Positions 21,784-34,449 are shown, counted from the stretch's first letter. The stretch: 64,000 bases of DNA from Melieria omissa (GCA_963971225.1 CAXARI010000010.1:1-64000); one strand, 5' to 3'. Numbers and translations are program-made. Notes: generated by a model not told the origin, from the sequence alone.

Positions 21784-24700
21784 CTAATTTCTTATATGTG
21801 ACTTGTGAATCTTTTTACCTGATGCAGTTTTTATAGTTACAATCCCTTCTTGGTCTACTACTTCCGGGTTGTACCTACTTTTCTGTTTGCCTTTAATCTG
21901 TTTGTTAGCCACATAAACAACCGCCCCTGGCGCGTACTCTCTGGGATCCTCCCTGCTTTTGTTGAGATTTGAATTGCACAATTCTTGATTTCGTTTAATT
22001 TGTCCTCTTATATCGTCGAGCACTCTGTCTCTGAAGTTGACCAGGTTTTGGTAGTTTATTCTGTGTGTTCGGTTGAGGAATACATCGGCAGGTTTCTTTT
22101 TGGTTACAGAGTGCACGGAATTGTTGTAACGATCTACAGCTATATATACTAGCTCCCTGGGTCTGTAATGTGGGGACTCTCTTTTCAGGCACCTATAAAT
22201 TTCAATGATTGTGGAGTGAAAGCGTTCTACCTGACCGTTCACCTCGCTTTTCTGTATTGGGGTCCTGTACAGTTCAATGCCAAGAGATTCTATGAAGTTT
22301 ATTATTGTAGGGGTCAAAAGTCCTCTTTCATTATCGGTTACAATGAGTTTCGGGACTGAAAAATAATGCAAAGCTTCAGTCAGCATTTCACGCAGGTGTA
22401 TTGCTGATCTAGTTTGAATGTGAAAGAGTTTCCCAAACTTGGAAAATTTATCCAAGCAGCTTAGAAACTTTTCCTTTTCGAGCATAAAGATATCAATGTG
22501 GAGGATCTCGCATGGGTATGTTGGTATGGGAGTTGGCTGCAGTTTTGGTCTTAGGGGATGTCTATCGTATTTCTGGGTCTTACAAACCTTACACGATGAA
22601 GTATAGTTTTTCACTAAGTGATTCATTCGCGGAAAATAATATTTCTCAAGAATTTGTAATGTGTTCTCACGCGGATTCCTATGAGCTCTTCGGTGCTCAC
22701 TCTCTATTATTTCACAGACTCTCTCGGGGTTGGCGACATCCTCCACTATTCTTTGTGTAATTCTTATCTTGTACCGAGCGAAGTGCTCTGTATAGACATG
22801 ATTTAGTAGCTGTAGACAAGACTCGGGGGCTTTGATACCATTAATAATTGAGGGGTTAAGTAACCGTCTTAAGGTTTCGGCGAGGTTTGTGTGGTTCCAT
22901 TCTTCCTTGGACACATAGTGTCGGTTGAAACCAGGATGAGGCGACTCATGGCAACTAAGATCTTTCCCGACTCGAAGGATGATCTGGTTCCTAAATGCAT
23001 TCAGGGGAGCTTCAACGTGAGGGATTAGGTCACTGGAGTCCTGTTCTGCACTGTGTATTGTGGCTGCGGTTGAACTTGCCACCCCTGCGTTGGGATTTCC
23101 CTCCGATGCTGTTTCAGTGCCCGAAACGCTGCCTTCTGAAGCCGTTTCAGTGCCTGAAACGCCGACTTCTGAAGCCGTCTCAGTGCCTGAAACATTGCCT
23201 TCCGAAGCCGTTTCAGTGTCTGAATCAGCGTTCCCTTCGCTGGCAGTATCTGTTGCCGAATCCGCCTGTGGCACCAAGGATGACAAGTGATGGACCTGCG
23301 TGGGTAATCGTGAAAGTGCGTCAGCCACCATGTTTGATTTTCCTGGCTTATAGATTAATTGGCAGTTGTATTCCTCAATTCGCGCCTTCCATCGCTTGAG
23401 CTTGGCGTTGTAGTTCCGATTTCCAAGTGCATAGGTGAGTGGTTGGTGGTCTGTATAGATGCGAATGCTCTTCGCTCCGTACAGGTAAAACCGCAAGTTG
23501 TCCAATGCCCACACTATGGCCAGCATTTCCTTTTCATTTGTCGCATAACTTTCCTCAGTTTGGTTCAGCGATCTAGAAATGTAAGCTATTGGTCTGTCCT
23601 TCCCAGGTTCCCCTTGGGAGAGAACTGCCCCTATTGCATAGTTCGAAGCATCGGTCGTCAGGTTGTATGGTTTTGCGATGTCGGGAAAGGCTAGGATTTC
23701 AGCGGACGTCAAAAGGAGTTTTAGCTCCTTGAATGCTTGCAAGGCCTCTTCGTCCAATGATATTGGTATTCGTTTGGACTGATTAGCCCTCACTTGGGCA
23801 TTTTCACCTCTTGTCAAGTTGGTTAATGGTTTAGCGATTTTAGCGTAGTCGCAAATAAACTTTCTGTAATAGGAGGTCATCCCAAGGAACCTTTTAAGGT
23901 CCTTCAAATTTTCGGGTGGCAGCATCGAAATTATAGCTTCAACCTTTTTTGGGTCTGCGCATATGCCATTAGATGTAATTATGTAACCTAGGAACTCTAC
24001 GTCTTCCGCCATGAATCTTGTTTTATCTAAGTTCACCTTAAGATTCGCCTCGTGCAGCCTATAAAAGATTGTTTCCAGATTCTTTGCATGGTCGTCAAAA
24101 TCCTTGCCAAAGACGATGATGTCGTCTATGTACACATAGCATATTTTGCCAATGTATTCCCGAAGAACATCATCTATCATTCTTTGGAATATTGACGGTG
24201 CGTTTTTAAGACCAAAAGGAAGGCGCAAAAACTCATATTTCCCATTCATCGTAGAGAAGGCGGTCTTCGCTATGTCTGATTCTTTCATGGGGATTTGGTG
24301 GAATCCTGAAGTCAGGTCCAGAGTAGAGAAATATTTAGCACCGCCCAAACTGGCTAGAGTGGAATTGATATCTGGTATTGGATAAGTGTCGGGAATCGTC
24401 ACCGCGTTTAATCGTTTGTAATCTATCACCATTCTGTACTGTTTTTCTCCAGTCGGCTTTGGTTTTTTTGGAACTATCCATATTGGTGAGTTATAAGGGC
24501 TTTTTGATGGACGAATTATACCCTCATCTAAAAGTTCTCTAATCTGTTTGTCAACTTCATCTCTCATGCCGGCTGGATAGGGGTAGCTTTTCGTATATAT
24601 CGGTTCATCCGTGTTGGTGTTGATTTCCGCCCTTACCGTGGTTCCTATCAACTCGTTTTTGCCTAAAGGACCAAAAAGGGTTGAGTAACTATTTACAAGA

Positions 24701-24914
24701 GCCCGTATTCCCGCATTTTCCCGCATGTTTCCCGCATTAGCGAAGAATTTACCAGAAACTTTTTGGGTTATTTGAATATTACCTCCCGCTGAGCGGACGA
24801 GGAAAGGTTTGGATATTGTAGAGCAATTTTGAGCGTGAGAAGGATTAATAAAGTTCTTGTTCGCTCCCGTATCAATCAGAAATTCTAGAACCTTACCCCC
24901 CGACGTAGCGTATT
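21784..24914 (-). CDS. pol: Errantivirus A pol: shortened protease, RT, RNase H, integrase
   Basis: The reading frame is -1 relative to gag and overlaps its end, so expression by -1 frameshifting is expected. It opens with a protease start (EFLIDTGANKNF). Only ~58 residues separate this from STLFGPLGK at the RT entry, well short of a normal retropepsin plus linker. The RT follows (YRMVIDYKRLNAVT, FGLKNAPSIFQRM, CYVYIDDIIVFG), then RNase H (LTTDASNYAIGAVLSQ). A linker of 11-residue repeats comes next, then the integrase HHCC (HRRAHR...CKVCKTQ) and DDE (LHIDIF, VTDNERGL, NGQVERFHS). The stop is at 21784. RT through integrase is uninterrupted (980 codons from the first ATG at 24726), but the protease is probably non-functional. 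Confidence 0.9.
23085..23275 (-). repeat. In-frame 33-bp repeats between RNase H and integrase of A
   Basis: The translated unit SGTETASE(G/V)xV recurs about four to five times (TDTASEG..., SDTETASEG..., SGTETASEV..., SGTETASEG...). It is Ser/Thr/Glu-rich, probably disordered, and preserves the pol frame. Confidence 0.85.
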
Positions 24915-26183
24915 CTATATAAGGAACGCTGGAGAGGCGTTCGTCATAAAATTTATTTCTTCTAAATCTTCTTTTTCGAACTCGGGTTGTTGTTCTTCAG
25001 GTTCTTCTACTGGCTCCAGATGATAAAGTCGTTGCTGTTTCCTGGGGTACCTATCCATTGCGTTTCCTCTCTTAAATGAGCTCCTTCCGTGGGGGTAATT
25101 CATGTAGTTTACATTCCTCGTCTGAATCGAACTATCAATATCCATCTTTTCGGCTGGTTTCGGTCCAACTGGCCTAGGGGGAGCGCCGGTTCCTGTTGGA
25201 CCTCCTACTGGACTGCTGGTCGGAAAAAATCGCCTCTCGTTAGCGAATGGATTATGGTGAGGAAGTCGATCAAATGGACGACTTCCTCCAGTAAGGGCTC
25301 TCGGAACTTGTCTCGGCGGTCCGTGTTCAGCTCTGGGTAGGTTATTTAAGGGAACAGTTATCCTGTTAGGACTACTGTTATGAATCGCATAATTCCTCAT
25401 GCTCAAATTCCTGAATTCGAGGCACGCGGAATATGCCTCGGGCAAGCTCCTGGGTTTTTGAATAATAAGCATCTTGGATAAGTCGCCATTGAGCCCCCGA
25501 ACAAAAACGTCCAGTGCCCTATTTCTATACGATCCTATCAGAGCATTGATGGTTTCCGTTGAATAGTTCTCTGTTTTGATTTTATTTATTATTAAAGAAA
25601 ATTGATGGTTTACCATCGCATAATACTCGTCAAGGCTGGACCCCTTCTGTGCCAACTGATTGAGCTGGTGCTCCAGTGTACGGATATCCCTTTTATCCGC
25701 ATAATGTAGCGACAGGACCTTTTTCATCTCACTCCAATTGTCGTCAAAAACATTATAGGACACCAAAGCTGTGTCCGCGCCTCCCCGGATTTTCTGCCGA
25801 ATGTGCTGCAGAATTGCCTTGTATATCGGCTTTCCCTTCACAATGTCGAAGTCTCGCAATATGTTCTCCACACTGTGGACCCATGAAACAAATTGTACGG
25901 GGTTGCCATCAAACACCTGCAGCTCTTTAACGCAATCAGGCAATCTCGAAATCTCCCGAAGCTCCTGCTCGTTGCTCGGCCCAACTAACGGAATTGGGTC
26001 GCCATCGCTTCCCACATTCGTATCCGTTCCCTGTTCTAGTTGCCCTAGTCGGGTTTCCAGAACTCCTACAACCGCCCTATCAGCCTCTAATGTTGCAAGT
26101 CTGCCTTCTAGGGCCTTCAGTTGCACCAAAACTAAGTTAAGTCCCCCATTCAGCTGAGTAAGTGACTCCTTCATTTCCTCCAT
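24915..26183 (-). CDS. gag: Errantivirus A gag, 422 aa
   Basis: Structural protein of an errantivirus. It has an N-terminal coiled-coil-like segment (~1-55), a capsid-like core with VKELQVFDGNPVQFVSWVHSVE, the family-typical DTALVSYNVFDDNW and LSLHYADKRDIRTLEHQL, and a proline/arginine-rich C-terminus. There is no CCHC knuckle, as is usual in this group. It ends SPAFLI followed by TAG; gag of D ends with the same AFLI-stop. The ORF is intact. The ATG at 26183 aligns with MEDLSK of C and MDSLAQ of D. Confidence 0.92.
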   Translation of the reverse strand: MEEMKESLTQLNGGLNLVLVQLKALEGRLATLEADRAVVGVLETRLGQLEQGTDTNVGSDGDPIPLVGPSNEQELREISRLPDCVKELQVFDGNPVQFVSWVHSVENILRDFDIVKGKPIYKAILQHIRQKIRGGADTALVSYNVFDDNWSEMKKVLSLHYADKRDIRTLEHQLNQLAQKGSSLDEYYAMVNHQFSLIINKIKTENYSTETINALIGSYRNRALDVFVRGLNGDLSKMLIIQKPRSLPEAYSACLEFRNLSMRNYAIHNSSPNRITVPLNNLPRAEHGPPRQVPRALTGGSRPFDRLPHHNPFANERRFFPTSSPVGGPTGTGAPPRPVGPKPAEKMDIDSSIQTRNVNYMNYPHGRSSFKRGNAMDRYPRKQQRLYHLEPVEEPEEQQPEFEKEDLEEINFMTNASPAFLI

Positions 26184-27275
26184 GATAAATACGTTTGTTT
26201 TATATAATGTTTATATGCGTTTTATTTATTCTTCTTTTATTATATTGGACAAGATTCCACTCACCAGCTTTCCGTTTTCCTTTCTTTTTATCTTCCTTGT
26301 ATTAAGTAGTGGTCCACTCACAGCAGGATCAGTTGCAGCATTCCTGCATTACATAAAAAAAAGAAATCAATTAGTAATTTGACCCGGAAGGATCGCGTTG
26401 TCCCGTTTAGTCGACGGCGTTTATATTTGCCACCAACCTACTAGGGCGCGATTGACTTCACGCCCGCTTGGATGACCGTCTACGGCCTCCTATTAAGGAA
26501 ACCCATTTTCACACGGGCTGCCGCCAGGTACATCCTCACGGTAATATTTGGCCTATTTTAACAGCACGAGGGCGACAATTTGATAACCATCTGCGATAGT
26601 TAAAGAAGGTCGTTGATAATACGACTTATCGCCAGGAATATCATCGCCGCCCTAATGCAACCACTTAATTTTTCCTAAAATTCACCACAAGGGGTGAAGT
26701 GATTCTGCACTTGACCACCGCGAGGCTCTGCGAGGCACCTTCACTCTTTCACTCAAATCCAATTCAAAAAAATATTGGGGTTTCATTAACTTATTTTTGT
26801 AATGTGTGCGTGGTGATAATCCGTTCCATTATTTCCCAGTGGGAATTCAATTCTTGTTAAGTTTTAATGCCTTCCGGGCGCAGTTTTTTACAGATTGGAG
26901 GGTCCGGAGTTCGGAATCGCAGTCTGCTGCCAACTTCTTCGAAGAAGGCATATTCTCCCATAGGCAGTTATGAAAATGTTATTTGTAGCCTGAGGGTCTT
27001 CGGGGTCACAGGCTTTTTCTTTCGTTAGATCCTGGAGGGTCCGGAGTTCGGAATCGCAGGATGAGGACGTATTTCTTTAAATCGTTATTATTTTAACCAC
27101 ATCACCACTCCGCACATTTTTCAATACATTTTTTCGTGCAGGAGGGTCCCCCGAAGGTAGGAATCGCTGGCACGTACTTCAATTTCTCACATTTACACTT
27201 TTGCACGATCACTTTCTCCTTGGTACCTCGCAGAACCTTTTTATGTTTCTCCTTTGGGCACCCGCCTTTTAGACG
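26184..27275 (-). other. Errantivirus A 5' leader with four structured hairpins
   Basis: Untranslated leader, no gene. Four hairpins with different outer stems occur at 26891-26926 (CAGACTG/CAATCTG, one mismatch), 26987-27014 (AGCCTG/CAGGCT), 27029-27062 (ATCCTG/CAGGAT) and 27135-27174 (CGTGCCAG/CTGCACG, one bulge). Their cores keep GATTCC...GGACCCTCC or a reduced form. The inner tip at 27135-27174 contains CC-TTCG-GG. Confidence 0.8.
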
Positions 27276-27294
27276 GGTCCCTGCTCGGGCGCCA
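27276..27294 (-). other. Primer binding site, tRNA-Lys type (element A)
   Basis: The minus strand reads TGGCGCCCGAGCAGGGACC. Its first T is shared with the LTR end. It differs by one base from the lentiviral tRNA-Lys PBS. The same 19-mer is found in B, C and D. Confidence 0.85.
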
Positions 27295-27638
27295 GTTAGC
27301 GTCGCCTTAAGGGCGACACTTAAAAAAATTAAAATTGTGGACCATCCACGGGTCCTTGGAATAAATACACACCAATTATAATTTCACAATCAAATTATTT
27401 AATTAGAACAAGTTTGAAGAGTACTGCTCTCGACGGCGGCCAAATACAGAATGAATCCCTATTCTATTTACATTAAAGTCCTAACCTAAGCTTAACTACA
27501 AAGATGCTGCTGCATCGCCGTTCCCACGCTGCACAGGTGTTCGCTGATCGCTTCCAGCGAATCTGCATGCGCCGTCAGCACTTCTGCACTGCGCGCATGC
27601 TGTCTGGTTGCAGCTGTTGCTACTGGGCTGTGCTAACT
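27294..27638 (-). repeat. 5' LTR of errantivirus A (345 bp)
   Basis: Pairs with 17720-18064 with about six substitutions and no indel. It borders the PBS on its internal side and a TAA array outside. Confidence 0.92.
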
Positions 27639-28600
<962 letters not shown>

Positions 28601-28601
<1 letters not shown>

Positions 28602-28619
28602 GGCGCCCGAGCAGGGACC
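28601..28619 (+). other. Primer binding site, tRNA-Lys type (element B)
   Basis: TGGCGCCCGAGCAGGGACC, overlapping the last T of the LTR. Identical to the sites in A, C and D. Confidence 0.85.
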
Positions 28620-28880
28620 TGACTGCGATTCCTACGGGACCCTCCAGTCAGGCTTGTAATTTCAAGTATAACAAACCAATCAATCCTGCGATTCCTACGG
28701 GACCCTCCAGGATATAACAATTATGCCGACTGCGACTCCTACGGGACCCTCCAGTCAGGTTAAACAATTGAATATGTAAATATATAAAAATTAAGAAACT
28801 GATCGACCCTGCGATTCCTACGGGACCCTCCAGGGTATAACCACCTGCTGGCTGAGATCCTGTAAATCAGGCCCTCCAGC
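28619..28880 (+). ncRNA. Leader hairpin array of errantivirus B (four clear units, one degenerate)
   Basis: Units: 28619-28651 (CTGACTG/CAGTCAG), 28683-28713 (ATCCTG/CAGGAT), 28728-28756 (GACTG/CAGTC), 28806-28836 (ACCCTG/CAGGGT) and a degenerate 28847-28880 (GCTGG/CCAGC). The constant core is CGATTCCTACGGGACCCTC, with a C-UACG-G tip flanked by UCC/GGA-type pairs. Arms differ between units but stay complementary. It is a cis-acting RNA structure in the leader, not a separate transcript. Confidence 0.75.
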
Positions 28881-29453
28881 TTATGTACGGATCCTTGGTC
28901 ATGGTTAGACGACAGGTCATTCCGCTTAGCGGAGAATCATTACGGCCAGGATACTGTACGGTGGAGTTAGTCGTGCCATTAGTAGGTCGCTGACAAGCAT
29001 AAACGTCAGCTTCCAAACGGGGCAACCACGACGCTCCCGAAGCAGTAAATCAGTAACAAAGGAACGTCGCTCGGGTGGACGCCAGGCCAACTAGCTCCAA
29101 TCTTGTTTTTGCTAAAATTGCGGTGAAAAAAATAAAAAGAAAACCTACAGCAAAAGCGAAAAAAAATTTCAGATAAAAGTGAAAAAGAACCACGTATAGT
29201 TGCCGATACAAATTGCAGAAGAACTTACAAGATTTTGAAATAAAAGTGCAAGGTCGAAGGTGAAAAAGATCGAGAACTCAAAATATCTTCTCGAAAAAAA
29301 AAAAGCAGTGCAAAAATTTAAGAAAAAAACCTTCATCAAGAACAGAGGTGCACGGACGAGGTAGAAGGGATCGAAGAAGAAGGCGCAAGGATTGCTGAAA
29401 TCGACATTGGAAAAATTGCAGACTCGATAATCACTGGAGGAACTTTTTGCGAC
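28881..29453 (+). other. Errantivirus B leader, A-rich part
   Basis: Non-coding and A-rich near 29130-29330. It leads to the env ATG at 29454. The shared leader with C ends near 29405; the last 48 nt belong to the env exon. Confidence 0.7.
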
Positions 29454-30944
29454 ATGAAGGTGTTTTTTATAGGAATGATTACGATGGCTATGACGACGGT
29501 ACGCGGCCTACACGTGTTCGAGTATAAGTCTCCAATCGTCACCATGAAGGAGGGCAACGCTCGGATTCTGAATGGGAATTTCAACCTGGTGCACGTCATG
29601 AACATACAACAATACGAAGAGTTGGTGGGAGAAATAAAAGAAGCTGTCAAAGATGTTGAAGTGACCGAAAGGAAGGACATCATTCTCTTCTACGTCAACG
29701 AGGTAGAAAAGGGGCTACGTGAGCTAAGGGGAAAGAAGCAAAGATCGGGGCGTTCCATCAACTGGATAGGATCCGCCTGGAAATGGGTCTCCGGCTCCCC
29801 GGACGCCACTGATTGGGACAAAATCCTTAAGAGCGAGGAAGAAATAGTTGAAAATAATAACCAGCAATACAAAATTAACAAAAGACTCTTTAACGTCACT
29901 AACCAAGCAATAGAAAAGTACAACCAGCTAGCCAATCTGTTTTACAATGACGTCAGCGGCAAAGCTTCGGAAAGGTTCGAGCAGATCCTGCTGGAAAAAA
30001 CCAAGATCGTAAAAGAAAAGGTACACGAAATAGTCCGAGCATGCCAGATGGCAAGGAAAGGCATCGTCAACACCAACCTACTGGACGATGAGGAAATCAA
30101 TGCGGTTTTGTCTGAAATTGAGACCTTGCCCTACGACAACGAAATAGAAGCCCTGGAGTACGCAACACCTTCAATCCTCGTAAAACCATCGACGCTGCTA
30201 TATGTAATATCCTTGCCGAAAGTACACACCGATTCGTACAATCACCTGTTAATACGTCCAGCGGCAATAAATGGGAAACAGGTCGACATTTATTATACAG
30301 AAATGGTTGTTAATCAGAAAGAATCGTTCGCAATCTCTGGTCAATGTATGCGGATGAGAAACACAACCATATGCAACCAATCCGCACTCGCCAAACTGGC
30401 TGACGACGATTGCGTGTCAAACCTCCTGAGGGGAGAAGACGCTGAATGCTCCCTTAGGTCAAACACCGAAGAAATTGTAGAACTAATAAAGGAAGACACA
30501 CTGTTTCTCAGCAACTTTTTTGGCCCCGTCACGTCGGGAAACTACTCGAGAAATCTTAATGGAACCTACATCATCCAGATCCAGAACGAGTCGGTGCTAA
30601 TAAAGGACAAGCTCTTTTCAACCCGATCGTATGTGAAAACTCAAATAATGCCCCCGATCCTCTCAAATATCACGAAAAGTATCCCCAAGATAGACGTAAG
30701 CTATTTGCACCAGCTAAGCCTGAAGAACATCGACAGACTCCAGGATCTGCAGGTTAAATCAAATGTTTCATTAGCCACCGACATAATTATCGTCACTATA
30801 ATAATTCTTTGCTCGCTGATAATATGGAAATATCTTACGAGGAATCTCCACATCCCTCGCATATACCCCATAATCGAGCACACGGCATCCCCCGCTAAAC
30901 CACCACGCCTAACATCACTTAATCTGCGGGACGCAGATATTTGA
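29454..30944 (+). CDS. env: Errantivirus envelope glycoprotein, 496 aa, intact
   Basis: Class of insect errantivirus Env, a membrane glycoprotein that would be exposed on the cell or particle surface and mediate fusion. There is an N-terminal signal peptide (residues ~1-18, hydrophobic up to TTVRG) and a furin-type cleavage motif RSGR|SINW near residue 100. Conserved WIGSAWKWVSGSPDATDWD follows it, with several N-X-S/T sequons (NVT, NTT, NQS, NYS, NGT, NES, NIT, NVS). A transmembrane helix lies near residues 447-467 (IIIVTIIILCSLIIW) before a ~30-residue cytoplasmic tail ending LRDADI. No stop or frameshift is present, in contrast to the env copies in A and C. It is the only coding region in this element. 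Confidence 0.93.
   Translation: MKVFFIGMITMAMTTVRGLHVFEYKSPIVTMKEGNARILNGNFNLVHVMNIQQYEELVGEIKEAVKDVEVTERKDIILFYVNEVEKGLRELRGKKQRSGRSINWIGSAWKWVSGSPDATDWDKILKSEEEIVENNNQQYKINKRLFNVTNQAIEKYNQLANLFYNDVSGKASERFEQILLEKTKIVKEKVHEIVRACQMARKGIVNTNLLDDEEINAVLSEIETLPYDNEIEALEYATPSILVKPSTLLYVISLPKVHTDSYNHLLIRPAAINGKQVDIYYTEMVVNQKESFAISGQCMRMRNTTICNQSALAKLADDDCVSNLLRGEDAECSLRSNTEEIVELIKEDTLFLSNFFGPVTSGNYSRNLNGTYIIQIQNESVLIKDKLFSTRSYVKTQIMPPILSNITKSIPKIDVSYLHQLSLKNIDRLQDLQVKSNVSLATDIIIVTIIILCSLIIWKYLTRNLHIPRIYPIIEHTASPAKPPRLTSLNLRDADI
30922..30938 (+). other. 17-nt palindromic hairpin before the polypurine tract (element B)
   Basis: ATCTGCG-GGA-CGCAGAT, perfect 7-bp stem. It overlaps the last env codons and is followed by TTGAAGGGGGAGG, the PPT, directly at the LTR start (30954). 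Confidence 0.85.
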
Positions 30945-30953
30945 AGGGGGAGG

Positions 30954-32526
<1,573 letters not shown>

Positions 32527-32535
32527 CCTCCCCCT

Positions 32536-33111
32536 TCAAATATCTGCGTCCCGCAGATTAAGTGATGTTAGGCGTGGTGGTTTAGCGGGGGATGCCGTGT
32601 GCTCGATTATGGGGTATATGCGAGGGATGTGGAGATTCCTCGTAGGATATTTCCATATTATCAGCGAGCAAAGAATTATTATAGTGACGATAATTATGTC
32701 GGTGGCTAATGAAACATTTGATTTAGCCTGCAGTCTGTCGATGTTCTTCAGGCTTAGCTGGTGCAAATAGCTTACGTGATCGGGTTGAAAAGAGCTTGTC
32801 CTTTATTAGCACCGACTCGTTCTGGATCTGGATGATGTAGGTTCCATTAAGATTTCTCGAGTAGTTTCCCGACGTGGCGGGGCCAAAAAAGTTGCTGAGA
32901 AACAGTGTGTCTTCCTTTCGGTCACTTCAACATCCTTGACAGCTTCTTTTATTTCTCCCACCAACTCTTCGTATTGTTGTATGTTCATGACGTGTACCAG
33001 GTTGAAGTTCCCATTCAGAATCCGAGCGTTGCCCTCCTTCATGGTGACGATTGGAGACTTATACTCGAACACGTGTAGGCCGCGTACCGTCGTCATAGCC
33101 ATCGTAATCAT
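32536..33111 (-). pseudogene. env: Errantivirus C env remnant with three internal deletions
   Basis: The N-terminal part (from ITMAMTTVRGLHVFEYK) and the C-terminal part (transmembrane helix and tail, ending LRDADI) match env of B closely. The middle is lost. One deletion joins VEVTERK to the codons for DTLFLSNF of B at a shared AAAGGAAG. A second removes the stretch between TTCAACCCGATC and ACGTAAGC, and a third takes 9 nt near 32735. The frame shifts after the first junction, so no Env is made. The furin site and fusion region are gone. Confidence 0.88.
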
Positions 33112-33550
33112 TCTGAAACATGTTGTACTTGCTAAAACATGTTGTACTACTTGCTAAAAATTGTTCCATTCATTTGAGTGGACTTCTTCCTTGTTCTAGG
33201 ACATCTCATTTGCTTATTCGTATGCAATTTCTTTTGTTATTTTGATTGATTTCTGTATTATGTAGTGGCTTCTAGGTTGTAATTTTCCGTAATTGCTAAT
33301 ATATGCTAATATATATATATATATAATTATAAAATAGGTTCGATGCTGTTTCAACAATCTTTATTTTCGAACTGAACTCCTTACAATTTTCATTTTCTTC
33401 TCTAAGCAGTAGTTACATTAGTATTAGTAGTTGGTTAAACTTAGTTGTTATACATGTTGTTATAATTGTTATAGTATTTGTAGTAGTAATATTAATAGTA
33501 ATAGTTAGAAATAGTAGTAGTTAATAAGGGTTGCCGGATTATAATATAAC

Positions 33551-33599
<49 letters not shown>

Positions 33600-34175
33600 T
33601 TATTGATTACAGAGTTGAATTTCTATTACTGTTACTACTACTATTACTACTACTAGACCATTACCATTAATTCTGTTTGTTATTATCATACTCTTAAGGG
33701 TAAATTGACAATTGTTTACATAAGGATTCTTAAGGCTAATTTAGAAATCAATCAAAATTTTTCTCCTAGTAGATGTATTGTATTATATGTATTATATTAC
33801 ATTTATCCTTTATTTTTATTGGTAAAAAGTGTTTTTCCGTTTTTGTTAATTTGGGCTTTATGTATTTTTTCCTCTTTTTTTTTTTTTGAATAGTGTGTTT
33901 TTTCTTTTCTCTGTTGCTTCTTCGGGCCAATTCGTTTCTCTTGTTTTCTTTGTGTCTTTTCCTTGTGTTTTTTGCTTTTTATGTTTGGTGTTTTTTTCCT
34001 CTCTTCGTGTTTTTTATTTGTGTTTTTTTATTTCTCTTTTGTGTTCTTTCCTCTCTTCGTGTTTTTTATTTGTGTTTGTTTTTTTTTTTTTTTTTTATTT
34101 GTCTTTTGTGTTCTTTCCTCTCTTCGTGTTTTTTATTTGTGTTTTTTGCTTTTTTTTTTTTTTTTTTTTTTTTGT

Positions 34176-34207
<32 letters not shown>

Positions 34208-34449
34208 CTCTTTTTTTTTCTTTTTATTTTTCCTGTGAACCCCCCCTGTTGCCCTGACTACTTCTGTTACCTTTGGAATTTTTGGTTGTTTGGTCTATGT
34301 TTTTAATGTGGCTCTTGTGGATATCGTCCATATTACTAAAGAATTCCTAGGGTTCACAGGGCGCCTGAGAGGAAATATGTATTTTTGCTTATTTTCTTTT
34401 TTATTTATTGCGCCTGAGATGAAAGATATATTTTTGCTTATTTTCTTTT
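33112..34449 (-). other. Foreign non-coding segment in errantivirus C
   Basis: No gene. It is AT-rich, with a TATATA run (33301-33325), a poly(T) tract (33567-33598), long T/C-rich stretches (33880-34230) and a 49-bp triplicate repeat near 34361-34500. On the minus strand it follows the stop of the chimeric ORF, so it may be the 3' UTR or flank of the captured gene. It ends at env in TTTCAG|AATGATTACG, which looks like a splice acceptor. Confidence 0.55.

Noticed and set aside
28619..28836. Hairpin units as simple tandem duplications
   Set aside because: Spacers between units are unrelated and of different length, and arms change in pairs; plain duplication would copy the arms unchanged.
33886..34306. 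Phe-rich ORFs on the plus strand
   Set aside because: Translation of T-rich low-complexity DNA within errantivirus C.
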